A stretch of DNA of 64,000 nucleotides from Planctomycetota bacterium (GCA_024278955.1 JAJRSE010000017.1:62001-126000), one strand, 5' to 3'; counted from the stretch's first letter, positions 45,176 to 54,438 are shown. Program-made: numbers and translations. Notes: generated by a model not told the origin, from the sequence alone.

Positions 45176-45301
45176 ATGAGCACCATCGGATCAAAACTCA
45201 TTTCCGAATTCGGAATGCGTGGGCAACTTGGAATGTACTTCGACTATGCGAGCTATAGTACACTTAGGAGAATTGATTCCTTAGCTACATCTTCCTGCTG
45301 A
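45176..45301 (+). CDS. Possible small hypothetical protein
   Basis: A 41-codon frame beginning MSTIGSKLISEF and ending at 45301, also open from 45119. It precedes the two-helix membrane protein gene by 26 bases. There is no clear ribosome site and no recognisable domain. It could be a truncated relic or a real small protein; low confidence. Confidence 0.25.
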   Translation: MSTIGSKLISEFGMRGQLGMYFDYASYSTLRRIDSLATSSC

Positions 45302-45327
45302 ATCTCATGCTGTGAGAAACTTCACAA

Positions 45328-45657
45328 ATGAAAAAATCGCATTCTCAAGACAATTCAAAATCCAACGCGTATTACCTTGCCTTGCTTGATATGAAGGGCG
45401 ATGGATTCGCAGTGCGGGCTAAGAAAGACTTACTAAGAGTGCGACTTATTGGCGTATTTTTCTTTGCGGTTGGTATTACTATTTACTTTTGCGTTGAAGG
45501 GCTTTTCGGTCACTTGGCATTTGCGTTGGCATCTAGTGCCATGGGAGCTTGTGCAGCGATTGACGGAGGTATCGGTAAACGAAAAGACGCATGGCCCTAC
45601 TTTGACCAGGTCCTTGACTGGGCGATGGTAGAAGAAAAATCTCGTAAGGCTGAATAG
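45328..45657 (+). CDS. Small hypothetical membrane protein
   Basis: A 109-residue protein with a polar N-terminus (MKKSHSQDNSKSNAYYLALL) and two adjacent hydrophobic helices at about residues 42-58 and 60-78 (VFFFAVGITIYFCVEGLFGHL, FALASSAMGACAAI), followed by a charged C-terminus. Composition is more AT-rich than neighbouring genes, which hints at an accessory origin. No family recognised. It lies between rsmD and the convergent ABC-F gene. Confidence 0.55.
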   Translation: MKKSHSQDNSKSNAYYLALLDMKGDGFAVRAKKDLLRVRLIGVFFFAVGITIYFCVEGLFGHLAFALASSAMGACAAIDGGIGKRKDAWPYFDQVLDWAMVEEKSRKAE

Positions 45658-46020
45658 AGGCTTGGCTGCCATCACTAACTGCCTGCGGTCACATCGCCCG
45701 ACTTCGTCACAGCTATTCCCCAAAGAACACCGACGCGGGGCTCCTGGGCAGTTCAGCAAAATCTTCTAACGGCAGTAGGTGTGAATGACCTACCGAAGAA
45801 ACGGCAGTTGGCCAAGCCTGAGCAGAGCCCCTAAACAAGCAGGACTTCTAGCTTTTGGGATTCTCTTAGAGCACTTCCTTAAAAAACAATAGTAGCCACC
45901 GAGCACACAGAGGAAATACTGAAGTGAACCACCTTCTCTCGGTGTTCTCTGTGAACTCTGTGGCTACACAATTAAAGGACTGCTCTAGCGTGTGTTTTTA
46001 CACGAATCTGGGCGGTACTC
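45658..46020. other. Intergenic region containing an imperfect inverted repeat
   Basis: About 360 bases with no gene. An inverted repeat at 45892-45967 pairs GTAGCCACCGAGCACACAGAG with the complement of CTCTGTGAACTCTGTGGCTAC (outer eight bases perfect). The CACAGAG/CTCTGTG units resemble dispersed repeats common in environmental bacterial genomes. It may help terminate convergent transcription. Confidence 0.6.
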
Positions 46021-47799
46021 TTACTCCCCCTCTAACACATTAAAAATCTCCACCCAAGTTTCCTCAAGCTGCTCCACTTCCGCAGCCATTAGTGTAAGCT
46101 GCTCGTGCAACTCCTGGGCTTCTTTCGCCACGCTGGTCGAAAGCATCTGTTCGTTAATCGCCTTCTTGTCGTCGTCGAACTTGGCGATCTTCCGCTCTAC
46201 CGCTTTGAGCTTTTTCTGAAGGCTTCGTTCTTCCTTGCCCCCGAGCTTACGCGCAACCGTGTTGCCGACCAGCGGGCTTTCGCCACGGGGCGTGTGTTCG
46301 GCACGAAGGCCTTCTTCCAGCTGTTTTCGTATGCGATAAACATAGTCGTCGTAGCTGGCCGGGTAGCTTGTGACCTGGCTATCGCGCACCTCGACCACTG
46401 CGGTCGCGACCCGATGCATAAAGTGGCGGTCGTGGCTCGTAAAGATAACCGTCCCTTGGTATCGACAAAGCGCATCGGCCAAAGCTTCCACCGTCTCGAC
46501 ATCAAGATGGTTGCCCGGTTCGTCGAGCACAAGCACATTGTGCTTCTCAAGCAGCAAGCCGGCCATCACCAGCCGCGCCCGTTCGCCACCGCTGAGCACC
46601 CGAATTTTTTTCTTCACCAGACTGCCGCTAAACAAAAAGCTGCCTGCCACGTCTTTGATCTGCTGGATCGTCGATCCCGAAGCGGCTTGATAGTGTAAAT
46701 AGTCTTCGACGGTCTGGTCTTCCGGAAGCGACGTATAGACATGCTGGGCGTAAACGCCTATCTGGCAGCCAAATCCCCATTTCATTTGCCCAGCAAGCGG
46801 TTCAAGCGAGTCGCATATCGTCCGCAAAAACGTCGTCTTCCCCTGGCCGTTGTCGCCCACGATGCCGATTCGCGAACCATGATCCATCTCAAGCTGTACA
46901 CCCGAGGCAACCTCGTGATCGGGATAGCCAATCGTCAGCTGCTCGGTCCGCAACGCCGCACCTTGCCGGGGTTGAACTTTGGGAAAGCTGAACCGTATCT
47001 CGGCCTCTTCGCCTTGCACTTCGACCAACTCAAGCCGCTCGAGTTGTTTCGCCTTGCTACGGGCTTGGCTTGCCGTGTTCGCGTTGGCGCGGTTCTTATT
47101 GATGAAGGTTTCGAGCTGTTTTCGTTTGCTCAGCGTTGCCGCATTCACACGATGATCGTGCTCTCGACGCTCGGCAAGATTCTCAAGATACGAGTCTACG
47201 TTGCCAGGGAACATCGTCATTTGCCCCCGCGAAATCTCAAGCGTGTTGTCGCAGGTGCGTTTTAGAAACGCGCGATCATGAGAAACAATGAGGCAGCCGC
47301 CTCGAAAACTCCGCAAAAATTCTTCGAGCAGCATCTGCGTCCGCAGGTCGAGAAAGTTGGTCGGCTCGTCGAGAATTAGAAGGTTCGGATCGTGCAGCAG
47401 CAACGCCGCCAGCTTCACACGGGTTTGCCACCCACCCGAAAGCTCGCGTACCGGCTGGTCGAGCATTGCATCAGGCAGCTGAAACTGCCAAGCAATTTCG
47501 CCACATCGCCACTCAGGCTGCTCGCTATCCCGCATCAGGAAACCGAGGACCGTTTCGCCATCGAGAAACGGATCGTGCTGCCGCAGGTAGCCGAGCCTTA
47601 GCTTACGGCTCCGCACCACCTCGCCCTTGTCGAGGTCTTCTTCGCCCAGCAAAATGCGACAAATCGTACTTTTCCCCGCCCCATTGCGGCCGATTAGCCC
47701 CACTTTCTGGTCATCGGCCAGCGCACAGCTCGCCCCGTCGAGCAGCTCTTGCTCGCCGTAACGCTTGTAGGCATCTTGAAGTTGGAGAATGACAGCCAT
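46021..47799 (-). CDS. ABC-F family ATP-binding protein
   Basis: A 592-residue soluble protein with two ABC ATPase domains and no transmembrane segment, typical of ribosome-associated ABC-F factors. Domain 1: GLIGRNGAGKSTICRILLGE, signature LSGGWQTRVKLAALL, Walker B LLILDEPTNFLD. The linker contains the ABC-F interdomain helices. Domain 2: GIVGDNGQGKTTFLRTI, signature LSGGERARLVMAGLL, Walker B VLVLDEPGNHLD (Gly where Thr is usual). The C-terminal tail is a charged coiled coil (RKLGGKEERSLQKKLKAVER). It probably acts on the ribosome. The start MAVILQLQDAYKRYG suits the family. Confidence 0.94.
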   Translation of the reverse strand: MAVILQLQDAYKRYGEQELLDGASCALADDQKVGLIGRNGAGKSTICRILLGEEDLDKGEVVRSRKLRLGYLRQHDPFLDGETVLGFLMRDSEQPEWRCGEIAWQFQLPDAMLDQPVRELSGGWQTRVKLAALLLHDPNLLILDEPTNFLDLRTQMLLEEFLRSFRGGCLIVSHDRAFLKRTCDNTLEISRGQMTMFPGNVDSYLENLAERREHDHRVNAATLSKRKQLETFINKNRANANTASQARSKAKQLERLELVEVQGEEAEIRFSFPKVQPRQGAALRTEQLTIGYPDHEVASGVQLEMDHGSRIGIVGDNGQGKTTFLRTICDSLEPLAGQMKWGFGCQIGVYAQHVYTSLPEDQTVEDYLHYQAASGSTIQQIKDVAGSFLFSGSLVKKKIRVLSGGERARLVMAGLLLEKHNVLVLDEPGNHLDVETVEALADALCRYQGTVIFTSHDRHFMHRVATAVVEVRDSQVTSYPASYDDYVYRIRKQLEEGLRAEHTPRGESPLVGNTVARKLGGKEERSLQKKLKAVERKIAKFDDDKKAINEQMLSTSVAKEAQELHEQLTLMAAEVEQLEETWVEIFNVLEGE

Positions 47800-47835
47800 C
47801 TTTGAGTGTGGATTTTAGAATGCGGGTTGCGGAAT

Positions 47836-49530
47836 TCAGCCAGCCTCGGTGCCGCGATTCGCACGGGGCACGACCGGGGACACGGCTAAAACTATGCAGC
47901 ATACCACACATAAGATCGCAAACCAGTCGCCCCCTCTTCGGTAAAGGCTCGCTAGCCAGGGGCTCTGCAAGTCGACGAGAAGAAACGCGGTTTGCTGCCG
48001 CTTGGTGACTTGGCGAATGTTGCCGTACGGATCGATCGAAGCCGTGAGTCCCCCGTTGGCTGCGATCACCAGCGGGGTGCGCATTTCGACGGCTCGAAAA
48101 ACACCACATGCCAAGTGCATGTCCAGTTCGCTCGAACCCCAGTACCAAGCATCGTTCGTGAAATTCACCATCACATGGGGCTTAACGCTGTCGCTCGCAG
48201 CATCGACTTGTCGGCGAATCAAATGGGGAACCGCCGTCTCGTAACAAATATTCGGCGAGATCAGCACCTCATCCAGCCACAAATTAGTACCAGGATGTTG
48301 GCCTGCCAAAATCCCTCCCGTCAACGGCGTCAACCGATAAAGCGATGGGAACCACTCCGCAAACGGAATGTACTCGCCAAACGGCACCCGATGCATTTTG
48401 TCGTAGGTGCCAAGGATTTCTCCCTTCGAGTCGACTAGTACCGAAGAATTATACGAAGCGTAGTCGGGCTGTCCTTCGTCATCGGGGAAAATGTGGACGC
48501 GATCGATTCCAACAAACACTGCCGCACCCAATAGCTTGGTCAGTTCAGCCAATTGCGACTGTCCAGCCGTAAGATAAGAAACATGCACCCGATCTCCCGG
48601 AGGCTCGTAACCTTTTTCTAAGGTCACCAGCGGTTGCCGGAAAGTCGTTTCCGGCCAGATCACGAGATCGACTTTCCGGCCGTCCTTCTCCTTCGACTGC
48701 CGGACGGCTTCTTGCGACATAAACAAATACTCTCTCACGATACTCGCTTGCTTTTTTGGGTCGCTTTTCCAGTCGGCAAGCGTATTGCCTTGAATCAATG
48801 CGATTCGCAAGTCAGAGGCCTGCGGGATGCGAGTCACAGCCAGGTGCGAGAGGCCATAGAAAACCGTCGCGACGATCGCGATTGCCCCAGGAAAAAGGTG
48901 GAACACCTGGTGGAATAGCTTGAAGCGGACCGCTTGCTCCTCGGCAACGACAAAAAATGATGCCAAGAACCGCGTCAGACACGAGGCGACCAACACAATC
49001 AGAAACGTCACGCCGTATTCGCCGAAGATATCCGCGATTTGAATTACCGCAGGATACTCAACCTGTGAATGCGCCAGCGACCCCATCAAAAACCCGGTCA
49101 TCAGATGGCCACGTAGCCAGTCGAGTCCGGTCCACACAAGAGGAGCAGCAAGCCACAACGGCACACCAAACCGATGCACTGCCACCCGGCTGAGCCCAAC
49201 CATCAGAGGTAAATAAATGCCTAAGTAGCTTGCTAGCACTGCTAGGGCTAAGTAGTTAAGTGGATGAGGCAAACGAACCCAATGGACCGCCAAGAGCCAA
49301 AACACGGTACCCGCCAGCCACAACGCCCGATACGGACGCCTGCCCGGCAACTGCTGCCCCATCACCAACATCAGCCAAGGAATCGGCGCAACCCAAGCCA
49401 ATATGCCCCAAGCCACCGGTGGCAAGGCAAGCCAACAGAGCACGCTACCCAAAAGCCCTGCCGCGAGCGTCGAGCTCGGAGCAGCGTTCCATAACCGCTG
49501 GCTGTTCTTTTTCGTTGGCAAACGATTCAT
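47836..49530 (-). CDS. lnt: Apolipoprotein N-acyltransferase
   Basis: Adds the third acyl chain to lipoproteins in the inner membrane. 564 residues: six or more N-terminal helices (residues 20-225, including the helix with WLAGTVFWLLAVHWVRLPHP), then the nitrilase-like periplasmic domain with the catalytic triad Glu (DLVIWPETTF), Lys (YDKMHRVPFGEYIPF) and Cys (LISPNICYETAVP). A C-terminal helix follows (WFAILCVVCCIVLAVSPV). It is divergent from a lipoprotein gene 100 bases away, a possible substrate by proximity only. Confidence 0.95.
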   Translation of the reverse strand: MNRLPTKKNSQRLWNAAPSSTLAAGLLGSVLCWLALPPVAWGILAWVAPIPWLMLVMGQQLPGRRPYRALWLAGTVFWLLAVHWVRLPHPLNYLALAVLASYLGIYLPLMVGLSRVAVHRFGVPLWLAAPLVWTGLDWLRGHLMTGFLMGSLAHSQVEYPAVIQIADIFGEYGVTFLIVLVASCLTRFLASFFVVAEEQAVRFKLFHQVFHLFPGAIAIVATVFYGLSHLAVTRIPQASDLRIALIQGNTLADWKSDPKKQASIVREYLFMSQEAVRQSKEKDGRKVDLVIWPETTFRQPLVTLEKGYEPPGDRVHVSYLTAGQSQLAELTKLLGAAVFVGIDRVHIFPDDEGQPDYASYNSSVLVDSKGEILGTYDKMHRVPFGEYIPFAEWFPSLYRLTPLTGGILAGQHPGTNLWLDEVLISPNICYETAVPHLIRRQVDAASDSVKPHVMVNFTNDAWYWGSSELDMHLACGVFRAVEMRTPLVIAANGGLTASIDPYGNIRQVTKRQQTAFLLVDLQSPWLASLYRRGGDWFAILCVVCCIVLAVSPVVPRANRGTEAG

Positions 49531-49630
49531 TCCGCACAGGCTACGTGCCCCCGCATGCTTCTACCAGAGCACTAAGGCGTTAAGCAATTCCGCTTGTGCT
49601 CGAAGTCGTCGAAAGTTTATTCTTGGTAGC

Positions 49631-50557
49631 ATGAGCCACACTCGAATTTTTTCGTTGCCGGTTACCTGCCTGCTGATGCTAGCATGTGCTGGCTGCTGGG
49701 AAGAGATACGCCAAGACCCTAGCGAGGTCTCCATGGCTGCGCCGCTCGCGGGGCAAGAACTGAGTGTCGACCCAACGGAAGCGTTTCAAAATGCTTCGCC
49801 CGAGGAGGAAGCATTGCCTGCCCCAAAGGTTGCTCTGCTCAACCCACAAACGTCGCAACCAACAGCGGAAGCCGAGCATCAGCCCGACGAGCCACTCGCA
49901 AGCGGCTTGGTGTCGAATAGAGATATTCCATCTCCAACAGAGTCCCCTGCCCCGCCCGCCGAATTTGATTGGCTCGACGACGGCGAAGAAGTCGAGCCAA
50001 CTGCCACCGAAATCGAATCAAGCCCTCCTACGCGAACCGCCGTTGCTGCTTGGCGGATGAGCAGCAAGTGGAGTCTTGCCGTCGCTTATTTTGCCAAAGG
50101 ATTAGACGCCGATCGCTACCGCGAATCACTCGACCAAGCCACGTACGCTGCCCAACTGCTCGACCTCGATCTTCCCGCCTTGCCCGAACAGTCTGAGGGC
50201 GTAGAGCGACAGCAGATGGTCATCCGATATTTATTGGAAGAGAGCGGCCCACAATTACTGGAGCAACTGGCCGAGCGTTTTCCGGCCAACCATGCCGCGT
50301 TGGCAGAGCTTGCTCTCAAAACGCACTTGCTTCTTCTGGTTTACACGCCAAGCAGCCAGAAGATCGATCCGCTTATCGCCTCGATTCGGCAAGCCGCTGC
50401 CAACTCAGGATTGCCTGAAAGCGTTTGGCAAGAAACCGTTGTTCTTCTCGAACAGCGGGCAGAATTCGCTCGTGTCAAACAAGCCGTGTTCCAGCTTCAC
50501 CGGCAAGCGGCCAACTTTCTCTCGGGTTCGACAGCTAATGTTCAGGCGGAAAAGTAA
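49631..50557 (+). CDS. Putative lipoprotein of unknown function
   Basis: A 308-residue protein. The N-terminus MSHTRIFSLPVTCLLMLACAGC has a signal stretch ending in a lipobox-like LACAGC, so it is probably lipidated at Cys22 or Cys18. A Pro/Glu/Ser-rich segment follows to about residue 140, and then an alpha-helical domain (WRMSSKWSLAVAYFAKGLDA, LLEESGPQLLEQLAERFP, ALKTHLLLLVYTP). No family recognised. Divergent from lnt, the enzyme that would complete its lipidation. The ATG at 49631 begins the signal sequence; the frame is open upstream across the lnt 5' region. Confidence 0.7.
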   Translation: MSHTRIFSLPVTCLLMLACAGCWEEIRQDPSEVSMAAPLAGQELSVDPTEAFQNASPEEEALPAPKVALLNPQTSQPTAEAEHQPDEPLASGLVSNRDIPSPTESPAPPAEFDWLDDGEEVEPTATEIESSPPTRTAVAAWRMSSKWSLAVAYFAKGLDADRYRESLDQATYAAQLLDLDLPALPEQSEGVERQQMVIRYLLEESGPQLLEQLAERFPANHAALAELALKTHLLLLVYTPSSQKIDPLIASIRQAAANSGLPESVWQETVVLLEQRAEFARVKQAVFQLHRQAANFLSGSTANVQAEK

Positions 50558-50761
50558 GATCGTTCTCTTGGTTACAACGATTTTACCGGCCTTGTCCTCG
50601 CTGCTCGACGTTTGAATTCCGGTTCGCCCAACCGAATTTCTTCGGCCTCTGAGCCATAACCTAGGCTTGCGATAGAAAAAACCCGCTGCTATCGCAACTT
50701 CTCGGCCGAAGGGCCGTATTAGGCAACACCAGCCCATCCAAACTGTAGAGGCAAACGACTG

Positions 50762-51220
50762 ATGTCGAAACCAGAACGCAAGAAAACATTTGTCGACCCG
50801 AAGGTCCAAGGCGCCCTCGTCAGACGCTTGATTTTGCATTGGTTCACGTTCTTCGCGGTTGCTTCGCTCATTACTTTCTGTTTGCAAGTGCTGAGCAATC
50901 CATTTCAGTCGATTGGCGAGCACGCTCAAAACTTGTGGTGGACCCATGGACCCTTTTTGCTGGTCCTGGTGTTTTTGCTGCCCGTCTTCGTGCTTGATAC
51001 GATTCGCCTAAGCCACCGGTTTGCTGGCCCGATCTATCGACTACGCTCAACCATTCGCAGCATCGCCGAAGGCGGCTCGGTGCCACGACTCAAGTTTCGG
51101 GACTTCGATTTCTGGCACGGTTTAGCTGGTGATTTCAACCGCATGGTCGATCGACTCACCAACCACGAAGTCGTCGTGCTCGAAGAAGAGGAACCCTCGG
51201 AATTTGCTGAGAATAAATAA
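50762..51220 (+). CDS. Two-helix membrane protein with a HAMP-like domain
   Basis: A 152-residue protein. Two hydrophobic helices at about residues 22-45 (LILHWFTFFAVASLITFCLQ) and 65-85 (FLLVLVFLLPVFVLDTI) precede a HAMP-like segment (LSHRFAGPIYRLRSTIRSIA...FDFWHGLAGDFNRMVDRL). There is no output domain. It lies just before the Tad-like genes on the same strand and may be a membrane relay or assembly partner for them, but this is context only. Start at ATG 50762. Confidence 0.75.
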   Translation: MSKPERKKTFVDPKVQGALVRRLILHWFTFFAVASLITFCLQVLSNPFQSIGEHAQNLWWTHGPFLLVLVFLLPVFVLDTIRLSHRFAGPIYRLRSTIRSIAEGGSVPRLKFRDFDFWHGLAGDFNRMVDRLTNHEVVVLEEEEPSEFAENK

Positions 51221-51279
51221 AAACGCAACCAGGCAAGATCGCAAGAGCGACTTCAAAAATACGGCACCCATAAAAAGAC

Positions 51280-51699
51280 ATGAACACAATCGCACATAAA
51301 ACAGGGCCCCGACGCCCACGACGGCATGGCCTGGCAGCCACCGAATTTGCGGTCTGCCTGCCGGTCATTATGCTACTCATCCTTGGGATGCTTGAGTCGT
51401 GTACTATGATCTTTCTCAAACAATCGCTAACCGTTGCCTCCTACGAAGGCATCCGAACCGCTCTCGAAGAACGAGCCGTCGTGGCAGACGTACGCCAGGC
51501 GTGCCAGCAAGTTCTAACCGACCGCCGAGTCCAAGGGGGTACCATCAGCGTCAACCCCGTCGATTTCGAGAACCTGGCACCTGGCGAATTTATCTCCGTG
51601 ACCATCACCGCGCCAGCCGATCCCAACTCGGTAGTTCCAGGCAGTTTTTACCGTGGGAGAACTCTCACTTCGACTGCCACGATGATGAAAGAGCTGTAG
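51280..51699 (+). CDS. TadE-like pseudopilin
   Basis: A 139-residue protein with the TadE layout: a short basic N-terminus (MNTIAHKTGPRRPRRHG), the AATEFAVCLPVIMLLILG hydrophobic helix with the conserved Glu five residues into the segment, and a beta-rich C-terminal domain (LTSTATMMKEL). TadE-type proteins are processed minor pilins of Flp/Tad pili. It starts a run of three related genes; the ATPase, secretin and platform genes are not in the window. Confidence 0.82.
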   Translation: MNTIAHKTGPRRPRRHGLAATEFAVCLPVIMLLILGMLESCTMIFLKQSLTVASYEGIRTALEERAVVADVRQACQQVLTDRRVQGGTISVNPVDFENLAPGEFISVTITAPADPNSVVPGSFYRGRTLTSTATMMKEL

Positions 51700-51752
51700 A
51701 CAAATACTTTGCTCTTCTAGCAGCACTGAAACAACGACAACCTGAGTCGAAC

Positions 51753-52880
51753 ATGTCCAATCAAAAAAGAAAACCAAAGATTGCTCGCCAAGGTGGCATG
51801 CTCGTGCTCATCGCGATCACCCTGCCTCTCGTGATAATCATGGCCGCCTTTGCCGTCGATGTGGCGTGGATGCAGCTCGTTCGCTCGGAATTGCGGACTG
51901 CCACCGATGCCGCCTCTCGCGCAGGTGCCAAGGCACTAAGCCTACAGCAGACCGAAGCCGCCGCCCGCGATGCTGCGAAACTAGCCGCAAGCCAAAACCT
52001 AGTCGCTGGCGTTCCTCTTGTCGTACGCGATTCTGAAATCGTGATCGGAGAGGGAACCCAAGCAACCCGTGGTTCAAGATTCCAATTTTCGCCCGGGGGG
52101 GCTCGACTCAACGCGGTGCGTGTCACCGGTAACCGAACTTCCTCCTCAGCAGGCGGCCCGGTTTCGCTATTCCTGGGACAGGTCATGGGAGTCACTCAGT
52201 TTCAACCCACGCAAGTTGCGACCTCAACCCAACTCGATCGCGACATTTGCCTCGTCGTCGATCGCTCGGGCTCCATGATGTGGGGGGCCGTGGGACGCCG
52301 TCCTCCTGGCGGAAGATGTCGACCGCCCCATCCTACGCTGAGTCGGTGGGGCGCGCTCAATAATGCCGTCGCCGGGTTTCTCGATGAACTCGACAACACG
52401 GCCCAGAACGAACAATGTGGAATTGTCAGCTACGCTAACCGAGGCAATCGATGTGGATTTCGATTTACCACCTCCGATATCAATGCCCGTTTAGATTTCG
52501 ACTTTACACCGGTCCGTGACGCCATGGCCGACCTAAGCAGCCGGCCGGTTTCTGGCGCCACCAACATAGGTGCAGGAATCCGAAACGGAATTCTTGTGCT
52601 GACGGACGGGAGAGTTCGCCCTTTAGCTTTGCAGACCGTGGTTGTGATGACCGATGGTCGCCATAACACGGGCCCCGAGCCCGTCATCGCAGCCCGACAA
52701 GCCGACCGCGAGGGCATCACCATTCACACCGTGACTTTTAGCGCCGAAGCCGATTTTGCCCGTATGCGAGCCGTCGCATCCGCCGCCAATGGACAGCACT
52801 TCCATGCCCCCGATGCTGCCGCGCTCGAACGGATTTTCCGTGAAATCGCGGCCACGTTGCCAGTCCTGCTGACCGAATAA
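51753..52880 (+). CDS. TadG-like protein with a von Willebrand factor A domain
   Basis: A 375-residue protein. A basic start and one hydrophobic helix (GGMLVLIAITLPLVIIMAAF) are followed by a Flp/TadG-type region (VRSELRTATDAASRAGAKAL), then a VWA domain with a MIDAS motif (CLVVDRSGSMMWG, DGRHNTGPEPV, ITIHTVTFSAEADF). VWA domains bind metal and partner proteins at the surface. The start ATG 51753 is chosen; the same frame is open upstream through the previous gene but that is not conserved-looking. Part of the Tad-like run between 51.3 and 53.4 kb. Confidence 0.85.
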   Translation: MSNQKRKPKIARQGGMLVLIAITLPLVIIMAAFAVDVAWMQLVRSELRTATDAASRAGAKALSLQQTEAAARDAAKLAASQNLVAGVPLVVRDSEIVIGEGTQATRGSRFQFSPGGARLNAVRVTGNRTSSSAGGPVSLFLGQVMGVTQFQPTQVATSTQLDRDICLVVDRSGSMMWGAVGRRPPGGRCRPPHPTLSRWGALNNAVAGFLDELDNTAQNEQCGIVSYANRGNRCGFRFTTSDINARLDFDFTPVRDAMADLSSRPVSGATNIGAGIRNGILVLTDGRVRPLALQTVVVMTDGRHNTGPEPVIAARQADREGITIHTVTFSAEADFARMRAVASAANGQHFHAPDAAALERIFREIAATLPVLLTE

Positions 52881-52937
52881 ATCGATTGCGGAGTAGGGAT
52901 TTTAGATTGTGGAACCACTCGATTGAAAACTAAGTCC

Positions 52938-53363
52938 ATGAGAATTTTATCAAAAAAACGACGCCGATCAAAATCTCGTTCCCGAGCAGGCGCTGCCGCA
53001 GTCGAGTTTGCGATCATTGTTCCGGTATTCTTTTTGTTCATCTTGGCAGCATTTGAATTTGGCCGCCTCAACATCATTCGGCACACAGCAGACAACGCCG
53101 CCTACGAAGCGGCACGTCACGCGATGGTCCCCGGCGCCACCTCTGCCGAAGCGATTGCCAAGGCAAACAGCATTCTTAACATCGTGGGTACTCAGAGTGC
53201 AACGATCACAATCAACCCTTCGACTTTGGGACCCGATGTGAATGAGATCACGGTAACGGTCGAGATCCCGATGAACCAAAACGGACTGATTGCTCCGTAC
53301 TTCTCCGCCAACAAAACTATTCGTGTGCAATCACGATTAAGAACCGAACGCTCGCAGGATTAG
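52938..53363 (+). CDS. TadE-like pseudopilin
   Basis: A 141-residue protein like the one at 51280. A basic N-terminus (LSKKRRRSKSRSRAGAAA) precedes the VEFAIIVPVFFLFILAAFEFG helix with the conserved Glu, then an Ala-rich stretch and a beta domain (ITINPSTLGPDVNEITVTVE). It lies 57 bases after the TadG-like gene on the same strand, so the three are probably one operon. ATG 52938 is chosen over TTG 52923. Confidence 0.82.
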   Translation: MRILSKKRRRSKSRSRAGAAAVEFAIIVPVFFLFILAAFEFGRLNIIRHTADNAAYEAARHAMVPGATSAEAIAKANSILNIVGTQSATITINPSTLGPDVNEITVTVEIPMNQNGLIAPYFSANKTIRVQSRLRTERSQD

Positions 53364-53670
53364 AGTTGAAAACGCGGTATGCCGTTCTCAGGCGGCTTTT
53401 TACTTTGCAATGGCTTTGTTGACTAATTCCATTTGGGAAGAATTTTCTGACAGGATGAACAGAATTTTTAATCGACGAACAGGATTCGACCGAATGATCC
53501 CGTCCATCCTGTTTTATCCTGTCAAAACAAACTCGCTTTAGGCAATTGTTCGACAAGGCCTTTTGTAATTGTCCTGGAAAAAGTAGCGGTTGCCTTTTGC
53601 AGAGTCTGCTTGCGTGATACGATTGCGGTTGTTTTCTCATTCCATTCGGTTGCGGTGTGCTGCTCACAAG
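53364..53670. other. Intergenic region with a dispersed ACAGGAT-type inverted repeat
   Basis: About 305 bases without a gene. GACAGGATGAACAGAATT (53449-53466) and CATCCTGTTTTATCCTGTC (53505-53523) are imperfect inverted repeats. The pattern of repeated ACAGGAT/ATCCTGT units is a widespread dispersed palindrome in bacterial genomes. It may end the Tad-like operon. Confidence 0.6.
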
Positions 53671-54438
53671 ATGACAAGCAAAAACGAATTTACCGGAGGT
53701 TCCGCAATATGGAATCTGGCTTCGAGTACTGCGGAGCTTCGCACGCCGCATCTCAAGGGCGAAACTGATTTAGCCAGGCCATGGACCGGCTTGCATTGTC
53801 TGAAGTATCGCGAGAGGGCTCTTGAGGGCTCGATTCTGGGGCTGGCGACATGCGAGGGCTTGTTTGGCGAAGGCGTAGATGAGTCCTTTGTGCGTGGAAA
53901 CGATTTGGTCGCACGTTATCGAGAAACCAACGATCGGCCCTTCTCGTTGCAAGTTTATTGGAGAGTAAAGTCGCACGAAAATGGGACCGTGGTTGTCGAT
54001 TTCCTGCTTTCGTTCGAGACGCAACTGCTCGAAAGCTTTCCCCAGCTCCGAATCACGACGGAGCTTCCTTGCGACCAGATTTGGACCCTGCCGAGCCAAA
54101 CGGGGCCGAGCCAAACAGCGTCGGTCCAAACTGGGCCGGTCCAATTGCCATCCGATCAGCAACACGAAGGTAGCAGCTGCATGGTGTTGCGATCGGAAAA
54201 CGAGAATTGGAGCTACGCCGAGATGGCGCATCCCGAAGATCAGGACCATTGGCGATTCGAGGGTCAAAACCAAGAAACGGGAATCGTACAGAGGACCGTA
54301 GGCGGCACTTTTTTAGAAAAGGGAGTGATTCGCCGATTGCGACTTCGGGGAGTCTTTTTGCCTCGGGAGAATGACCTTCAGTTGGCGGCAGAGTGTTTGA
54401 CAAAATTTGCCAGAGAAGCTCCGCCTCTGACGACATGA
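53671..54438 (+). CDS. Hypothetical protein with a short internal repeat
   Basis: A 255-residue protein, probably cytoplasmic, beginning MTSKNEFTGGSAIWNLASS. It has no signal peptide or transmembrane helix. Two regions look conserved: WTGLHCLKYRERALEGSILG and GTVVVDFLLSFETQLLESFP. A small repeat (PSQTGPSQTASVQTGPVQLP, residues about 164-183) comes from tandem GAGCCAAAC-like units in the DNA and suggests slippage. No family recognised. It precedes the convergent ClpP-like gene by 35 bases. Confidence 0.6.
   Translation: MTSKNEFTGGSAIWNLASSTAELRTPHLKGETDLARPWTGLHCLKYRERALEGSILGLATCEGLFGEGVDESFVRGNDLVARYRETNDRPFSLQVYWRVKSHENGTVVVDFLLSFETQLLESFPQLRITTELPCDQIWTLPSQTGPSQTASVQTGPVQLPSDQQHEGSSCMVLRSENENWSYAEMAHPEDQDHWRFEGQNQETGIVQRTVGGTFLEKGVIRRLRLRGVFLPRENDLQLAAECLTKFAREAPPLTT

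Noticed and set aside
51399..51752. N-terminal extension of the TadG-like frame through the TadE-like gene
   Set aside because: It overlaps the TadE-like gene in another frame and reads as Arg/Pro-rich noise; the signal-like helix starts only after ATG 51753.
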